NCBI RefSeq assembly: GCF_014138435.1
Contig: NZ_JACJIM010000004.1
Coordinates: forward strand, 372,001-436,000
Direction: 5' to 3'
Length of the DNA: 64,000 bases
Source of the DNA: Methylobacterium fujisawaense
GTDB taxonomy: Bacteria > Pseudomonadota > Alphaproteobacteria > Rhizobiales > Beijerinckiaceae
Part shown: positions 37,601 to 44,467 of the stretch, one piece after another
Layout: every line of letters starts with the position of its first letter
Numbering within the stretch: position 1 is the stretch's first letter
Made by a program: the position numbers and the translations under genes
Notes under the pieces: model-generated
Told to the model about the DNA's origin: nothing
What the model saw: the letters and a program-made list of their open reading frames with translations, nothing else
The model's database searches: none

Positions 37601-39136
37601 GTGGCCGGGGCCGACACCAACCTCGGCGCGATCGAGCGGGGTCTCGCCGGCCGGATCGAGCAGGTCCAGGGGGCCCTGGAGCGCATCGCCGCCGAGACCG
37701 GTCGCGCCAGCGCCGGCGTCTCGGCCCAGGTCGAGGCCCTGCGCGGCGCCGCCGACGGGGCGCTCAGCGAGGCCTCGCGCCTCGCCGAGACCCTCGACGG
37801 CCGCGGCCGCTCCCTCGGCGAGCAGACCGCCGCGCACGTGGCGGCCCTCGACCGGGCCGCGGCCTCCCTGGCGGCCATCGAGGAACGCCTGGACTCGGCC
37901 CTGTCGGGCCGCGAGACCAAGCTCACCGAGGCGCTGGCCACCTTCGAGGCCCGGGCCGCCGCCCTGGAGCAGAACGGCAACGCCCTGGCGCAGACCATCG
38001 AGCAGACCCTGCGCGCCGCCGAGGAGCGGGCCCGCAGCGTCGGCGAGTCCCTGGCCCAGTCGGCCCAGGGCGCCGGGGCCTCGGTGACGAGCGCCTTCGC
38101 CGACCTGAAGGACAGCGCCAGCGCCGAGGGCGAGAAGGCCGCCCAGGGCGTCCGGCAGGTCATCGAGGAGGCGGCCCGCGAGATGCGCAGCGGCTTCCAG
38201 GAGGCCCAGGCCAGCTTCGGCGATTCCTTCTCGGCTCTGCGCGAGATGGCGGGCTCGATCCGCGGCGAACTCGACGCGACCCGCGCCGAACTCGCCAAGG
38301 GCGTCCTCGAGCTGCCGCGCGAGACGCAGGATGCCACCGGCGAGATGCGCCGGGTGGTGGCGGACCAGATCAAGGCGCTCAACGAGCTGTCGTCCCTGGT
38401 CTCCCGCTCCGGTCGCTCGGTCGACGTCGCCCAGCCGCAGGCCCAGCCCCAGCGCCGGGTCGCGGAAGGCGGGGGCCGCGCCGTCGCGGCCGCGTCCGCC
38501 GCGGCCCCCGCGGCCGCGCCTTCGGTCGCGCCTTCGGCCGCACCGGCGGCCTCCGCCGCCCCGGCGCTCCCGGCCCCCGCGGCGGCGCCGCGCGCCGCCC
38601 CGGCCCGGATCGAGGCGCCCCGCCCCTCCGCGACCGCCCGCCCGGCACAGGCCGGCGACAAGCGCGGCTGGCTGTCCGACCTGCTGACCCGCGCCTCGCT
38701 GGACGACGACGAGGAGGAGGTTCCCGCTGCCGACGCGCCGGCCCCCGCACAGCCGGCCCGCCGGCCCGCGGTGGCGGCCGCCGAGACCGGGCGGATCGCC
38801 CTCGACACGATCTCGACCGACATCGCCAAGATGATCGAGCATCGGACCGCGGTCGACCTGTGGGAGCGGTACCGCCGGGGCGAGCCGAACCTGTTCGACC
38901 CGCGGATCTACACGCCGCAGGGCCGGGCGACCTTCGCGGAGATCCAGCGCCGGTACCGGTCGGATGCGGAGTTCCGCCGCAGCGTCGACCGCTACGTCAG
39001 CGAGTTCGAGCGCCTGCTCGGCGACGTGGTCAAGAACGACAGCGACGCCAAGCGCACCGATGCCTACCTGACCTCCGAGACCGGCAAGGTCTACACGATG
39101 CTGGCCCATGCCAGCGGGCGCTTCGACGGGGCGTAG
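31658..39136 (+). CDS. Giant apolipoprotein-like coiled-coil membrane protein, candidate Growth Pole Ring (GPR/RgsE)-like protein
   Basis: A 2,492-residue protein. The acidic N-terminus (1-110) precedes two membrane segments (about 121-142, AVWIGALVLIAW; and 164-183, LFGPVVLFVIAAMLAV). About 2,000 residues of apolipoprotein A/E-like amphipathic helix follow, built from degenerate repeats around RTxALxExxDTRLRxLxxVVxGR, including four near-identical 22-residue copies at 1614-1701. An Ala/Pro-rich linker (about 2268-2370) leads to a compact C-terminal domain (ALDTISTDIAKMIEHRTAVD to the end). This plan matches the Growth Pole Ring protein of Agrobacterium (RgsE of Sinorhizobium), which rings the growing pole; the assignment is inferred. 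GAGG ribosome site precedes the ATG. The opposite strand stays open throughout, by composition. Confidence 0.85.
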   Translation: MATEKKLKDPAEAALSAIEQALNLDALTPNGTDGRAEPRLPDVGDAEPLLDGGLDAAGRTMPPRLDLDPPLASDLPPPGLDRPRREGGLLPPDRSLVANDDRRNIGILQQTLRVRSSPKPYLLALAAGAVWIGALVLIAWSKSEGDLRAVVSGLSALQASVGAAALFGPVVLFVIAAMLAVRAQEMRLVARAVGEVAVRLAEPESFSTDAVLTMSQTVRREVAAVGDGVERALARAGELETLVRGEIATLERAYSDNEIRIRSLVDELVAQREAIVTNADRVRSAIAGSHQSLSQDLEGASDRIVSAVTGAGERVTGALETRGAAITASLGEAGDRVVNLMTARGSDLVDTLAATSQEVRGAIQEVGETLTRSFEDRAGAATGAFQAAGTTLADRLSENAGALTRTLEETGSRVSDALERQAGTVRESFERSVTGLESVFLSRGSELTERFGAMGADITARFAETGSALTQDIAGRGLALRAEIESAGLSVAETIEGRGRDAQAALALAASGAGETLTARAGAVRDDLVGTAERIAEGLAERGSALAERMDGIAARLDETVTVRAADLEHRVAAAAEQAGGSIAHRTETVAARLEAAFAALGQGFEAGASSAVQSLRGTVESLSGEIDDRTAEAVAALQRGAEAATSALRGTTDEATGAVEARTLEAVRVFERRVADSATTLSARTEEAAAALRAAADQAGQAAETQTRDAAARLTAALETLRTASGEVSGAVEAETAILTARFRDAADRAGTELGERGTAAVSAVRAALDDLNRELAARTGDATGSLAEAARAISADLAARIGEMEAAFGAHGRGVAELLASHADETQARISGTGRDIVLAVASQGARIADTLSQTGASFAETADGRVRAIDETLGSRLAALQETIARGDILADRIGRDTAALGETVGARLEEMDRLLTGKGEAVAETITARAREAGSLIETHLGGLETRSAERAAAIAATVADLVGQIDGHLGSRTSAADEALRARTDEMARVMAEGHRGLMEMLEGRTNGLGQDIARHTGEIARRIEESAGHFDTGVIGRLQAIAETLDERARLVDESFGVQAFEAIRLIEARTRAVDEELAGRTRDLVAMIADRTGGLDGAMAERVRALTGTIEEATRGLETALANRAESMVRLVDERTESADAALTARTEAVHAAFAERADLLGRLIDERIAAMSGELDEKGRAVFGAIGGRITELARLLDRGGTSLAELIDQRGDSVLAKLQQTIADAERMLDAGEGRLGHTLSSRTADISGLLDEGVRSVHTLLDDRTNQIRVMLDDHAGTLAATLDGRMGPIHAALDGRGQALVTALEGAFGSASGALDERTRQLGSLFDERLGHLESLVDGRGNRLADTLTARAQALRTLFEEAQAALDGVVEGGGGRFAATVDARIQSLRAVLEEAPAAVSALVETRERQLAATLDARTQRLQTLFEEAQAGLRDLVDGRGQDVADAIAARTEGLRATLDAAPAQMADLLDSRLSDLQGLFERAQGEIDRLVDNRGRQIAGTIEHRTQALQATIEGVNPAIAGLLEERENRLAETLKERTGELQTLFDRVQNRLGALVEGTGRDVSERVDARIETLRSTFEQARASIEGLLEDRSQALVAAAEGRTGALVEVFDTRLRDLDGVVEGRTGALVQTFDARLRDLDGVVRGRTGALVETFDTRLRDFDGVVEGRTGALVEAFDTRLRDLDGIVEGRTAALAQAVEAQSEALARGVDARADAFTQRIDSRMRLFATLVAQRADTLATAFDDRHEAFAGLMDERTASLVAALDERARAHAEQVDAHNAALAETLSRREAALAGLIDARTEALGAGFERRATALGALVDARGEALSRRLAESAETLVRAIEERGGALVASVEGSGRAVGDSLEGHVERLRGAIDGPMMDLSRALADRAEAIERALAETGVPLAESLRARTEELAVQSRASAELLRAAVEDGAGRTLSELFETNDRMGRELGSLLQRIEAANTALTDLVAGADTNLGAIERGLAGRIEQVQGALERIAAETGRASAGVSAQVEALRGAADGALSEASRLAETLDGRGRSLGEQTAAHVAALDRAAASLAAIEERLDSALSGRETKLTEALATFEARAAALEQNGNALAQTIEQTLRAAEERARSVGESLAQSAQGAGASVTSAFADLKDSASAEGEKAAQGVRQVIEEAAREMRSGFQEAQASFGDSFSALREMAGSIRGELDATRAELAKGVLELPRETQDATGEMRRVVADQIKALNELSSLVSRSGRSVDVAQPQAQPQRRVAEGGGRAVAAASAAAPAAAPSVAPSAAPAASAAPALPAPAAAPRAAPARIEAPRPSATARPAQAGDKRGWLSDLLTRASLDDDEEEVPAADAPAPAQPARRPAVAAAETGRIALDTISTDIAKMIEHRTAVDLWERYRRGEPNLFDPRIYTPQGRATFAEIQRRYRSDAEFRRSVDRYVSEFERLLGDVVKNDSDAKRTDAYLTSETGKVYTMLAHASGRFDGA
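36497..36760 (+). repeat. Four tandem 66-bp coding repeats in the giant gene
   Basis: Units start at 36497, 36563, 36629 and 36695, in frame, each encoding 22 residues that begin GRTGALV and contain RLRDLDG or RLRDFDG. They are far more alike than the surrounding degenerate repeats, which suggests recent duplication; a fifth partial unit begins at 36761. Confidence 0.9.
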
Positions 39137-39205
39137 GACGGATCCCGCCGGGGCCGAGATGGCTCCGGCGGGTTCGCAGGCCGGCGTGAGAGCTGTCCCA
39201 CCCTT

Positions 39206-39307
39206 CCCCTCACCTGAGGGGCCCGCGGCAGCAGGGATGCAGGGATCGCAGCGCCGTCTGGAGGGCTTCCTTCGCGGCCACCGCCGTGCGCCGGGGCCTC
39301 AGGAGGG
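39206..39307. repeat. Intergenic inverted repeat at a convergent junction
   Basis: Starts with a perfect hairpin CCCCTCA-CC-TGAGGGG (39206-39221) and ends GGCCTCAGGAGGG (39295-39307), with GGAGGGCTTCCTTCGCGGCC inside as in other copies. It is a diverged member placed between the giant gene and the convergent DUF1489 gene. Confidence 0.65.
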
Positions 39308-39343
39308 CGTGCGGGGGACTGAGCGGTGGGGGGCGCTACATCC

Positions 39344-39784
39344 TCACAGCAGGCCGAGGCCGACCAGCTCGCGCCGCAGGGCCTCGGGCATCTCGGCGAG
39401 GTCCCCCGACGCCTCGGCGCCGAGGTCGGCCGGCGCGTCGCGCGCCGTGAGGTAGCGCCAGCCCTGGAAGGGCCGGCAGGGCCGGGGCGCCACCGGGACG
39501 AGGCGCGGATCGAAGACCAACCGGCAGCGCGGGATGCCGTCCTCGCCGGTCAGCGGTTCGATCGCGGTGATCGCCTGCCGGCAGGACAGAGTCCCCCGGA
39601 TCACCCAGTAGATCGAGCCGCGCCCGGTGATCTCCCGGTGACGCTTGGGCAGGGTGCGGGTGACGTGGAACGGGGCCGCGGGCCGGCCGTCCCGGAGCGC
39701 CTCCTCCCGGAACCGGGCCTGCCGGGCCTCGAGGTCGGCGATGGTGGCGGGGCCGACACAGAGCTTGATCAGGTGCAGGGCCAC
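39344..39784 (-). CDS. DUF1489-family protein
   Basis: A 146-residue alphaproteobacterial protein of unknown function. It starts MALHLIKLCVGPATIADL and contains HVTRTLPKRHREI, GSIYWVIRGTLSCRQAI and PFQGWRYL, all conserved in DUF1489. It is soluble, without signal peptide. The gene is convergent with the giant gene and is followed on the same strand, upstream, by the CheZ-like gene with a 148-bp gap. Confidence 0.88.
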   Translation of the reverse strand: MALHLIKLCVGPATIADLEARQARFREEALRDGRPAAPFHVTRTLPKRHREITGRGSIYWVIRGTLSCRQAITAIEPLTGEDGIPRCRLVFDPRLVPVAPRPCRPFQGWRYLTARDAPADLGAEASGDLAEMPEALRRELVGLGLL

Positions 39785-39932
39785 GGACGTGCTTGCTCGG
39801 GATTGCCGGGGGCGGCCCTGATAGCAGGGTCCGCGTCGGGACGCGCCTGCCGAACCGCCTCAGGCGGATGCGGCGGCGCGGTCTTCCGTGCGCGCGGATG
39901 GCCGGGGCCGCGTCGGCCTCGCTCGGAAGCCG

Positions 39933-41048
39933 TCAGGCGAACAGGGCGAGCCGCTGCTCCGGCGTCAGCGCCGCGATCTCGGCGAAGCTCAGGGCCGGAT
40001 CCTCCGGCGGCATGGCCGGCTCGGGGGCCGCCGCGACGGCCTCGCCCCAGGCCAGATCGGCCATATCCGCTCCGAGCCAGTCGTGGGGCTCCGGCGCGGC
40101 GTCGGGCTCCGGCGCGGCCTCGGCGAAGGTGCCGGTGTCAGGGGGCGAGACAGTCTCGGGCTCGTCGGCAAACCCGGGAACGGTGTCCAGGTCGGCCACC
40201 CTGTCGATCTCTTCGACCGGCGCCGCGACAGCCTCCGGCTCGGAATCCGCGACCCGCTCCGGTGCTTGCGCATCCGGCTCGGCCTCCGCCGAGACCGGGA
40301 GGAACACCAGATCCTCGTGGAGCGCCGGGCTGCCGGGGCGCGCCACGAGGGCGGCCACCGTGATGGCCGGTACGTCCATGGCGATGTAGCGGTCGACGTC
40401 GCTCTGGTTCAGATCGGCCGGCTCGCCGGCCGGCCGCGCGCTCCGGTGGGGCGGAACCCGCACCGCGTCCTCGCCCCAGATGGCGATCATCGCGGAGACC
40501 CGGTCCTCCAGGTAGCGCAGGGTGTAGACGATCCGGGCAGTGCGCTGCGCGGTCAGGTCCTGGAAGGAGCAGGCGGTGTAGATCGCGGTGGCGTGGCGGT
40601 CGAGGGCGTCGCAGGCCTGCGCGTCGGCCCCATGCTCGCGGAGGGTCCAGGCCGCCTCCTGGATCGACTCGGCGGCGCTGAGGATGTCGGAGGTGGCCTG
40701 CTCGGTCTCGCGCACGATGGCGTCGAGGGCGAGCGACGCCTGCGTCAGCCGGGTCTCGTCGCTGTTCGGGGCGTTGAGCGCCGCGATCTCGCCCTTGGTC
40801 CGGCTGATCGCGTCGGCCATGTCGAGAAGGTTGCCGCGCAGGTGGCCGAAAGCCTCCTGCCCGCGGTCGGCGGTGACGCTCCGCTCCAGCCGTGCGATCG
40901 CTCCGAGCAGCACCTCGGTTTCGGGGCCCCGGTTGCGCCGGGCGTATTCGGCGAGGAACCAGCGGCCGCGCTCGCTGGCGCTGATCGTCGCCTCAATCGC
41001 CTCGTACTCGGCCGACGCATGCGCGCTCGGAGTCACGGAACCGAACAT
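39933..41048 (-). CDS. CheZ-like chemotaxis protein (alphaproteobacterial type)
   Basis: A 371-residue protein. Residues 20-200 are helical and contain CSFQDLTAQRTARIVYTL; D164 and Q168 match the catalytic pair of CheZ (QDLTGQ in E. coli), which dephosphorylates CheY-P. The C-terminal 170 residues are an acidic, Pro/Ala-rich low-complexity tail (EPDAAPEPHDWLGADMADLAW), longer than in enterobacterial CheZ. The start is at MFGSVTPSAH. It is isolated from other che genes, but an Hpt gene and a chemoreceptor occur in the window. A TTAA-N7-TTAC element lies 83 bp upstream. The function is inferred from this motif. Confidence 0.75.
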   Translation of the reverse strand: MFGSVTPSAHASAEYEAIEATISASERGRWFLAEYARRNRGPETEVLLGAIARLERSVTADRGQEAFGHLRGNLLDMADAISRTKGEIAALNAPNSDETRLTQASLALDAIVRETEQATSDILSAAESIQEAAWTLREHGADAQACDALDRHATAIYTACSFQDLTAQRTARIVYTLRYLEDRVSAMIAIWGEDAVRVPPHRSARPAGEPADLNQSDVDRYIAMDVPAITVAALVARPGSPALHEDLVFLPVSAEAEPDAQAPERVADSEPEAVAAPVEEIDRVADLDTVPGFADEPETVSPPDTGTFAEAAPEPDAAPEPHDWLGADMADLAWGEAVAAAPEPAMPPEDPALSFAEIAALTPEQRLALFA

Positions 41049-41130
41049 GGGCCTCTCTGGACGCTGGCGGCGGGCGCGGTAGCGGCCCGCCCAGGTGCGC
41101 GCCAATCCCCGGGAATTTGACAGACTCCCT

Positions 41131-41145
41131 TTAACGGGCGCTTAC
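41131..41145. promoter_or_regulatory. CtrA-like half-match upstream of the CheZ-like gene
   Basis: TTAACGGGCGCTTAC has the TTAA-N7-TTA spacing of a CtrA box with one mismatch in the second half. It sits between the divergent CheZ-like and MFS genes, 83 bp from the CheZ-like start. Modest evidence. Confidence 0.35.
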
Positions 41146-41185
41146 GGACGGCCTACGGCCCCCGCCCCTCCCGTCGAGACCCGCC

Positions 41186-42361
41186 TTGCCCCGCCCGTCC
41201 GGCCCGGCGCGCCTGTCGCTGCTCTACGCCGTGGTGTTCACCGAGATCGGCATCGCGATGCCGTTCATGCCCCTGTGGCTCGACGCCCTGGGCCTCGATG
41301 CAAGGGTGATCGGCCTCCTGCTCGCGCTGCCGATCGCCACGCGAATCGCCGCCACGGCCCCGCTCATGAGCCTGCTCGACCGGGGCCTGGGCCCGCGCCG
41401 GCTGATCCTGCTCGGCAGCCTCGCGCTCAGCCTGACCTACGCGTTGATGCCCGCCGCAGCCGGGATCGCCTGGCCGTGGCTCGCCGCGCTCATCGTGCTC
41501 AACGCGGTCGCCGGCGCGCCCCTCGTGCCCTGCATCGACTACCTGACGCTCGCGGCCGTGCGCGGGGATTCCCGCCTCGCCTATTCGCGGATCCGGATGG
41601 CGGGCTCCGTCGCGTTCCTGCTGGCGAACCTCGCGGGCGGAGTGCTTCTGACGGCGCTGGGCGGGCGGCTCGCCGTGCCGCTTCTGCTGACCGGCCTCGC
41701 CCTCGGCGCGGCGCTGGTGGCGTGGCGCAGCCGCGCGGTGGCGGCCCTGCCGCCGTCCGCGGCGGGAACCGGCCGGCCGCGGCTGCCTCTGAAGCTGTGG
41801 CTGTGCATCGGCGCGGCGGCCGCGATCCAGGCGAGCCACGGGGCGATCTACGGGTTCGGCAGCATCTACTGGACCAGCCAGGGGATCCCGGCGGCCTGGG
41901 TCGGCTCGCTCTGGGCGACCGGGGTGCTCGCCGAGATCGCCCTGTTCGCCGCCCTGCCCGCCCTGCCCGCCGCCTGGCGCAACCCGGTGCGGCTCCTCGG
42001 CGCCGGGGCCGTCGCGGCGATCCTGCGGGCGGTCGGCATGTTCCTCCTCGGCGACCATCTCGCCGCGCTGGTGCCGCTGCAATGCCTCCACGGCCTGACC
42101 TTCGGGGCGACGCAGCTCGGCGCCATGGCGGCGGTCTCGGCCTACGCTCCGGACGGCGCCCGGGGCCGGGCGCAGGGCACGCTCAGCGCGGTCAATGCCG
42201 GGATCTCGGTGGTCGCGACCCTGGGCAGCGGCGTCGCCTACCGGGCCGGCGGCCCCCTCGCCTTCCTGCTCATGGCGCCGCTCGCCGCCGCGGGCCTGGG
42301 GCTCGCCCTGGCCTCACGTCGCGCTTCAGGGGTGAGGTTGGAGACGGATCGTCAACCGTAA
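41186..42361 (+). CDS. MFS transporter (MFS_1-like, nucleoside/aromatic permease branch)
   Basis: A 391-residue inner-membrane protein with 12 predicted helices, starting FTEIGIAMPFMPLWLDALGL. It contains the loop motif RGLGPRRLILLG after helix 2, and a central cytoplasmic loop near 195. Its layout resembles the 3-phenylpropionate permease/nucleoside symporter branch; the substrate is unknown. The start is a TTG with no strong ribosome site, so the true start may differ by some codons. It is divergent from the CheZ-like gene and ends 48 bp before the Mla operon on the same strand, without obvious link. Confidence 0.82.
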   Translation: MPRPSGPARLSLLYAVVFTEIGIAMPFMPLWLDALGLDARVIGLLLALPIATRIAATAPLMSLLDRGLGPRRLILLGSLALSLTYALMPAAAGIAWPWLAALIVLNAVAGAPLVPCIDYLTLAAVRGDSRLAYSRIRMAGSVAFLLANLAGGVLLTALGGRLAVPLLLTGLALGAALVAWRSRAVAALPPSAAGTGRPRLPLKLWLCIGAAAAIQASHGAIYGFGSIYWTSQGIPAAWVGSLWATGVLAEIALFAALPALPAAWRNPVRLLGAGAVAAILRAVGMFLLGDHLAALVPLQCLHGLTFGATQLGAMAAVSAYAPDGARGRAQGTLSAVNAGISVVATLGSGVAYRAGGPLAFLLMAPLAAAGLGLALASRRASGVRLETDRQP

Positions 42362-42409
42362 TGTCGTCATAACCGCCGGGCAGGGTGGTGCCTCGATCGA
42401 GGAGTATGG

Positions 42410-43564
42410 GTGTTGCTGAGCGAGGGCACTGTTCCCGGCGCCTTGGCCGGCGCCGCGCTGCGGGACCGGACGGCCGACGGCCGTCTGACGCTCGACGGCC
42501 GCTGGACCGCCGACCAGGGCCCGGCCGTCGAGGCCGCGGCCGCGGGCATCGCGGCGGCCGGCCGCGCCGGGCCGGTGGCGGTCGACCTGTCGGCCATCGA
42601 GCGCCTCGACACCCTCGGCGCCTGGGTTCTGGAGCGGACCCGCGCCGAGATCGAGCAGGCGGGGGGCGCCCTCACCTATCTCAACGCACGGCCGGAGCAC
42701 CGCACCCTTCTGGGGGAGGTTCGCCTGCGCGAGCCGGACGCGCCGCCGCCCCGGCGGCACGGCCCGGTCGTCGGCCTGCTCGATGCCACCGGGCGCCAGA
42801 CGGTGCAGGGCGGCCATGAATTCGTCACCGCCCTCGCCTTCCTCGGCGAGCTGATCGCCGCCTGCGGACGCGTCGCCCTGCGGCCCGGCACGTTCCGCGG
42901 CAACGCCCTGATCAACCAGATCCAGCAGGTGGCGCTCAACGGCACGCCGATCATCGTGCTGATCTCGTTCCTGGTGGGCGGCATCGTCGCCCAGCAGGGG
43001 ATCTTCCAGCTCCAGCGCTTCGGCGCCCAGACCTTCGTGGTCAACCTGATCGGCCTGCTGATCCTGCGCGAGATGGGCGTGCTGCTCACCTCGATCATGG
43101 TCGCCGGCCGCTCCGGCTCGGCGATCACCGCCGAGATCGGCTCCATGCGCATGCGCGAGGAGGTGGACGCGCTCCGGGTCATGGGCCTCGACCCGGTCGA
43201 GATCCTGATCGTGCCCCGGGTGCTCGCCCTGATGATCGGCCTGCCGATGCTGACGCTGATCGGCGACCTCGCGGCGCTCGCCGGCGGCGGGCTCACCGCG
43301 ATGCTCTATGGCGGCCTGACCCTCGACCAGTTCCTGGTCCGGCTCCAGGCGGCGGTGGGCGTCCACCACGTCATGGTCGGGCTGATCAAGGCGCCGTTCA
43401 TGGCGCTGACCATCGGGGTGATCGCCACGATCGAGGGTTTCGCGGTCGAAGGCTCGGCGGAATCGCTCGGCCGCCACGTCACCGCGTCGGTGGTGAAGTC
43501 CATCTTCATGGTCATCGTCCTCGATGGCCTGTTCGCGGTGTTCTTCGCCGCGATCGACTTCTGA
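42410..43564 (+). CDS. mlaE: MlaE-type ABC permease with N-terminal STAS domain
   Basis: A 384-residue permease of the MCE/Mla phospholipid transporter. An N-terminal STAS-like segment (about 20-105, VAVDLSAIERLDTLGAWVL) is fused to the MlaE core with its family motifs QQVALNGTPIIVLISFLVGGI, GRSGSAITAEIGSMRMREEVDAL and five to six membrane helices. The start is GTG. It is the first gene of a four-gene operon, with MlaF 10 bp downstream, then MlaD and a lipoprotein. The system moves phospholipids between the inner and outer membranes to keep outer-membrane asymmetry. No periplasmic MlaC homologue is present in the operon. Confidence 0.92.
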   Translation: MLLSEGTVPGALAGAALRDRTADGRLTLDGRWTADQGPAVEAAAAGIAAAGRAGPVAVDLSAIERLDTLGAWVLERTRAEIEQAGGALTYLNARPEHRTLLGEVRLREPDAPPPRRHGPVVGLLDATGRQTVQGGHEFVTALAFLGELIAACGRVALRPGTFRGNALINQIQQVALNGTPIIVLISFLVGGIVAQQGIFQLQRFGAQTFVVNLIGLLILREMGVLLTSIMVAGRSGSAITAEIGSMRMREEVDALRVMGLDPVEILIVPRVLALMIGLPMLTLIGDLAALAGGGLTAMLYGGLTLDQFLVRLQAAVGVHHVMVGLIKAPFMALTIGVIATIEGFAVEGSAESLGRHVTASVVKSIFMVIVLDGLFAVFFAAIDF

Positions 43565-43574
43565 GGCCGACCCG

Positions 43575-44360
43575 ATGACCGCCCCCGCCCCGATCATCCG
43601 CGTGCGCGACCTCGTGGTCGGATTCCGCGACCGCAACATCCTGAAGGGTCTGAGCCTCGACATCCGCGCCGGTGAGATCCTCGGCTTCGTCGGGCCCTCG
43701 GGCCAGGGCAAGTCGGTGCTCACCCGGACGATCCTGGGCCTCAACCCGAAGCGGGCCGGCACGATCGAGGTGTTCGGCCGGGACGTCGACGAGCTCACCT
43801 ACGCGGAGCGGCGCCGGATGGAGCAGCGCTGGGGCGTGCTGTTCCAGCAGGGCGCTCTGTTCTCGGCGCTCACCGTCAAGCAGAACATCCAGGTGCCGAT
43901 GCGCGAGCACCTGAACCTGTCCGAACGCCTCCTCGACGAGTTCGCCCGGCTCAAGATCGAGATGGTCGGCCTGAAGCCCGACGCCGCCGACAAGCTGCCC
44001 TCGGAGCTGTCGGGCGGCATGATCAAGCGCGCGGCGCTCGCCCGCTCCCTGGCCCTCGACCCCGAGATCCTGTTCCTCGACGAGCCGACCTCGGGCCTCG
44101 ACCCGATCGGCGCCGGCGAGTTCGACGACCTCGTCTCGACCCTCAAGGAAACGCTGGGCCTGACCGTCTTCATGGTCACCCACGACCTCGACAGCCTCTA
44201 CACCGCCTGCGACCGCATCGCGGCGCTCGGCGACGGCCAGATCATCGCCGCCGGCACGATCGACGAGATGCTGGCGAGCGACCATCCCTGGCTGCGCTCC
44301 TACTTCCACGGCAAGCGTGCCCGGACCATCGCCACGGGCGGCGCATCGGCTCATGCCTGA
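43575..44360 (+). CDS. mlaF: MlaF-type ABC ATPase
   Basis: A 261-residue ATP-binding subunit of the Mla transporter. Walker A is GPSGQGKS, the signature is LSGGMIKRAALARSLALD, and Walker B is LFLDEPTSGLD. The start MTAPAPIIRVRDLVVGF follows the permease stop by 10 bp. It energises lipid transport on the cytoplasmic face. The frame overlaps the upstream gene if an earlier start is used, but the ATG here gives the usual family length. Confidence 0.93.
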   Translation: MTAPAPIIRVRDLVVGFRDRNILKGLSLDIRAGEILGFVGPSGQGKSVLTRTILGLNPKRAGTIEVFGRDVDELTYAERRRMEQRWGVLFQQGALFSALTVKQNIQVPMREHLNLSERLLDEFARLKIEMVGLKPDAADKLPSELSGGMIKRAALARSLALDPEILFLDEPTSGLDPIGAGEFDDLVSTLKETLGLTVFMVTHDLDSLYTACDRIAALGDGQIIAAGTIDEMLASDHPWLRSYFHGKRARTIATGGASAHA

Positions 44361-44467
44361 CCCGATGCCTGATCACCGTCCCACCCAGATCCCGCCCTGC
44401 TCCCCTCCGGGTGCCGGGGCCACAGGCCCGGCCGCATCCCCGCCGGCCAGAACCGCAGGTTGAGCGC

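Noticed and set aside
31517-39109. A 2,530-codon open frame on the minus strand opposite the giant gene
   Set aside because: Its frame mirrors the repetitive, high-GC codons of the real gene, the translation is Gly/Arg/Leu-rich with no domain, and the plus-strand protein has membrane segments, a conserved C-terminal domain and a ribosome site.
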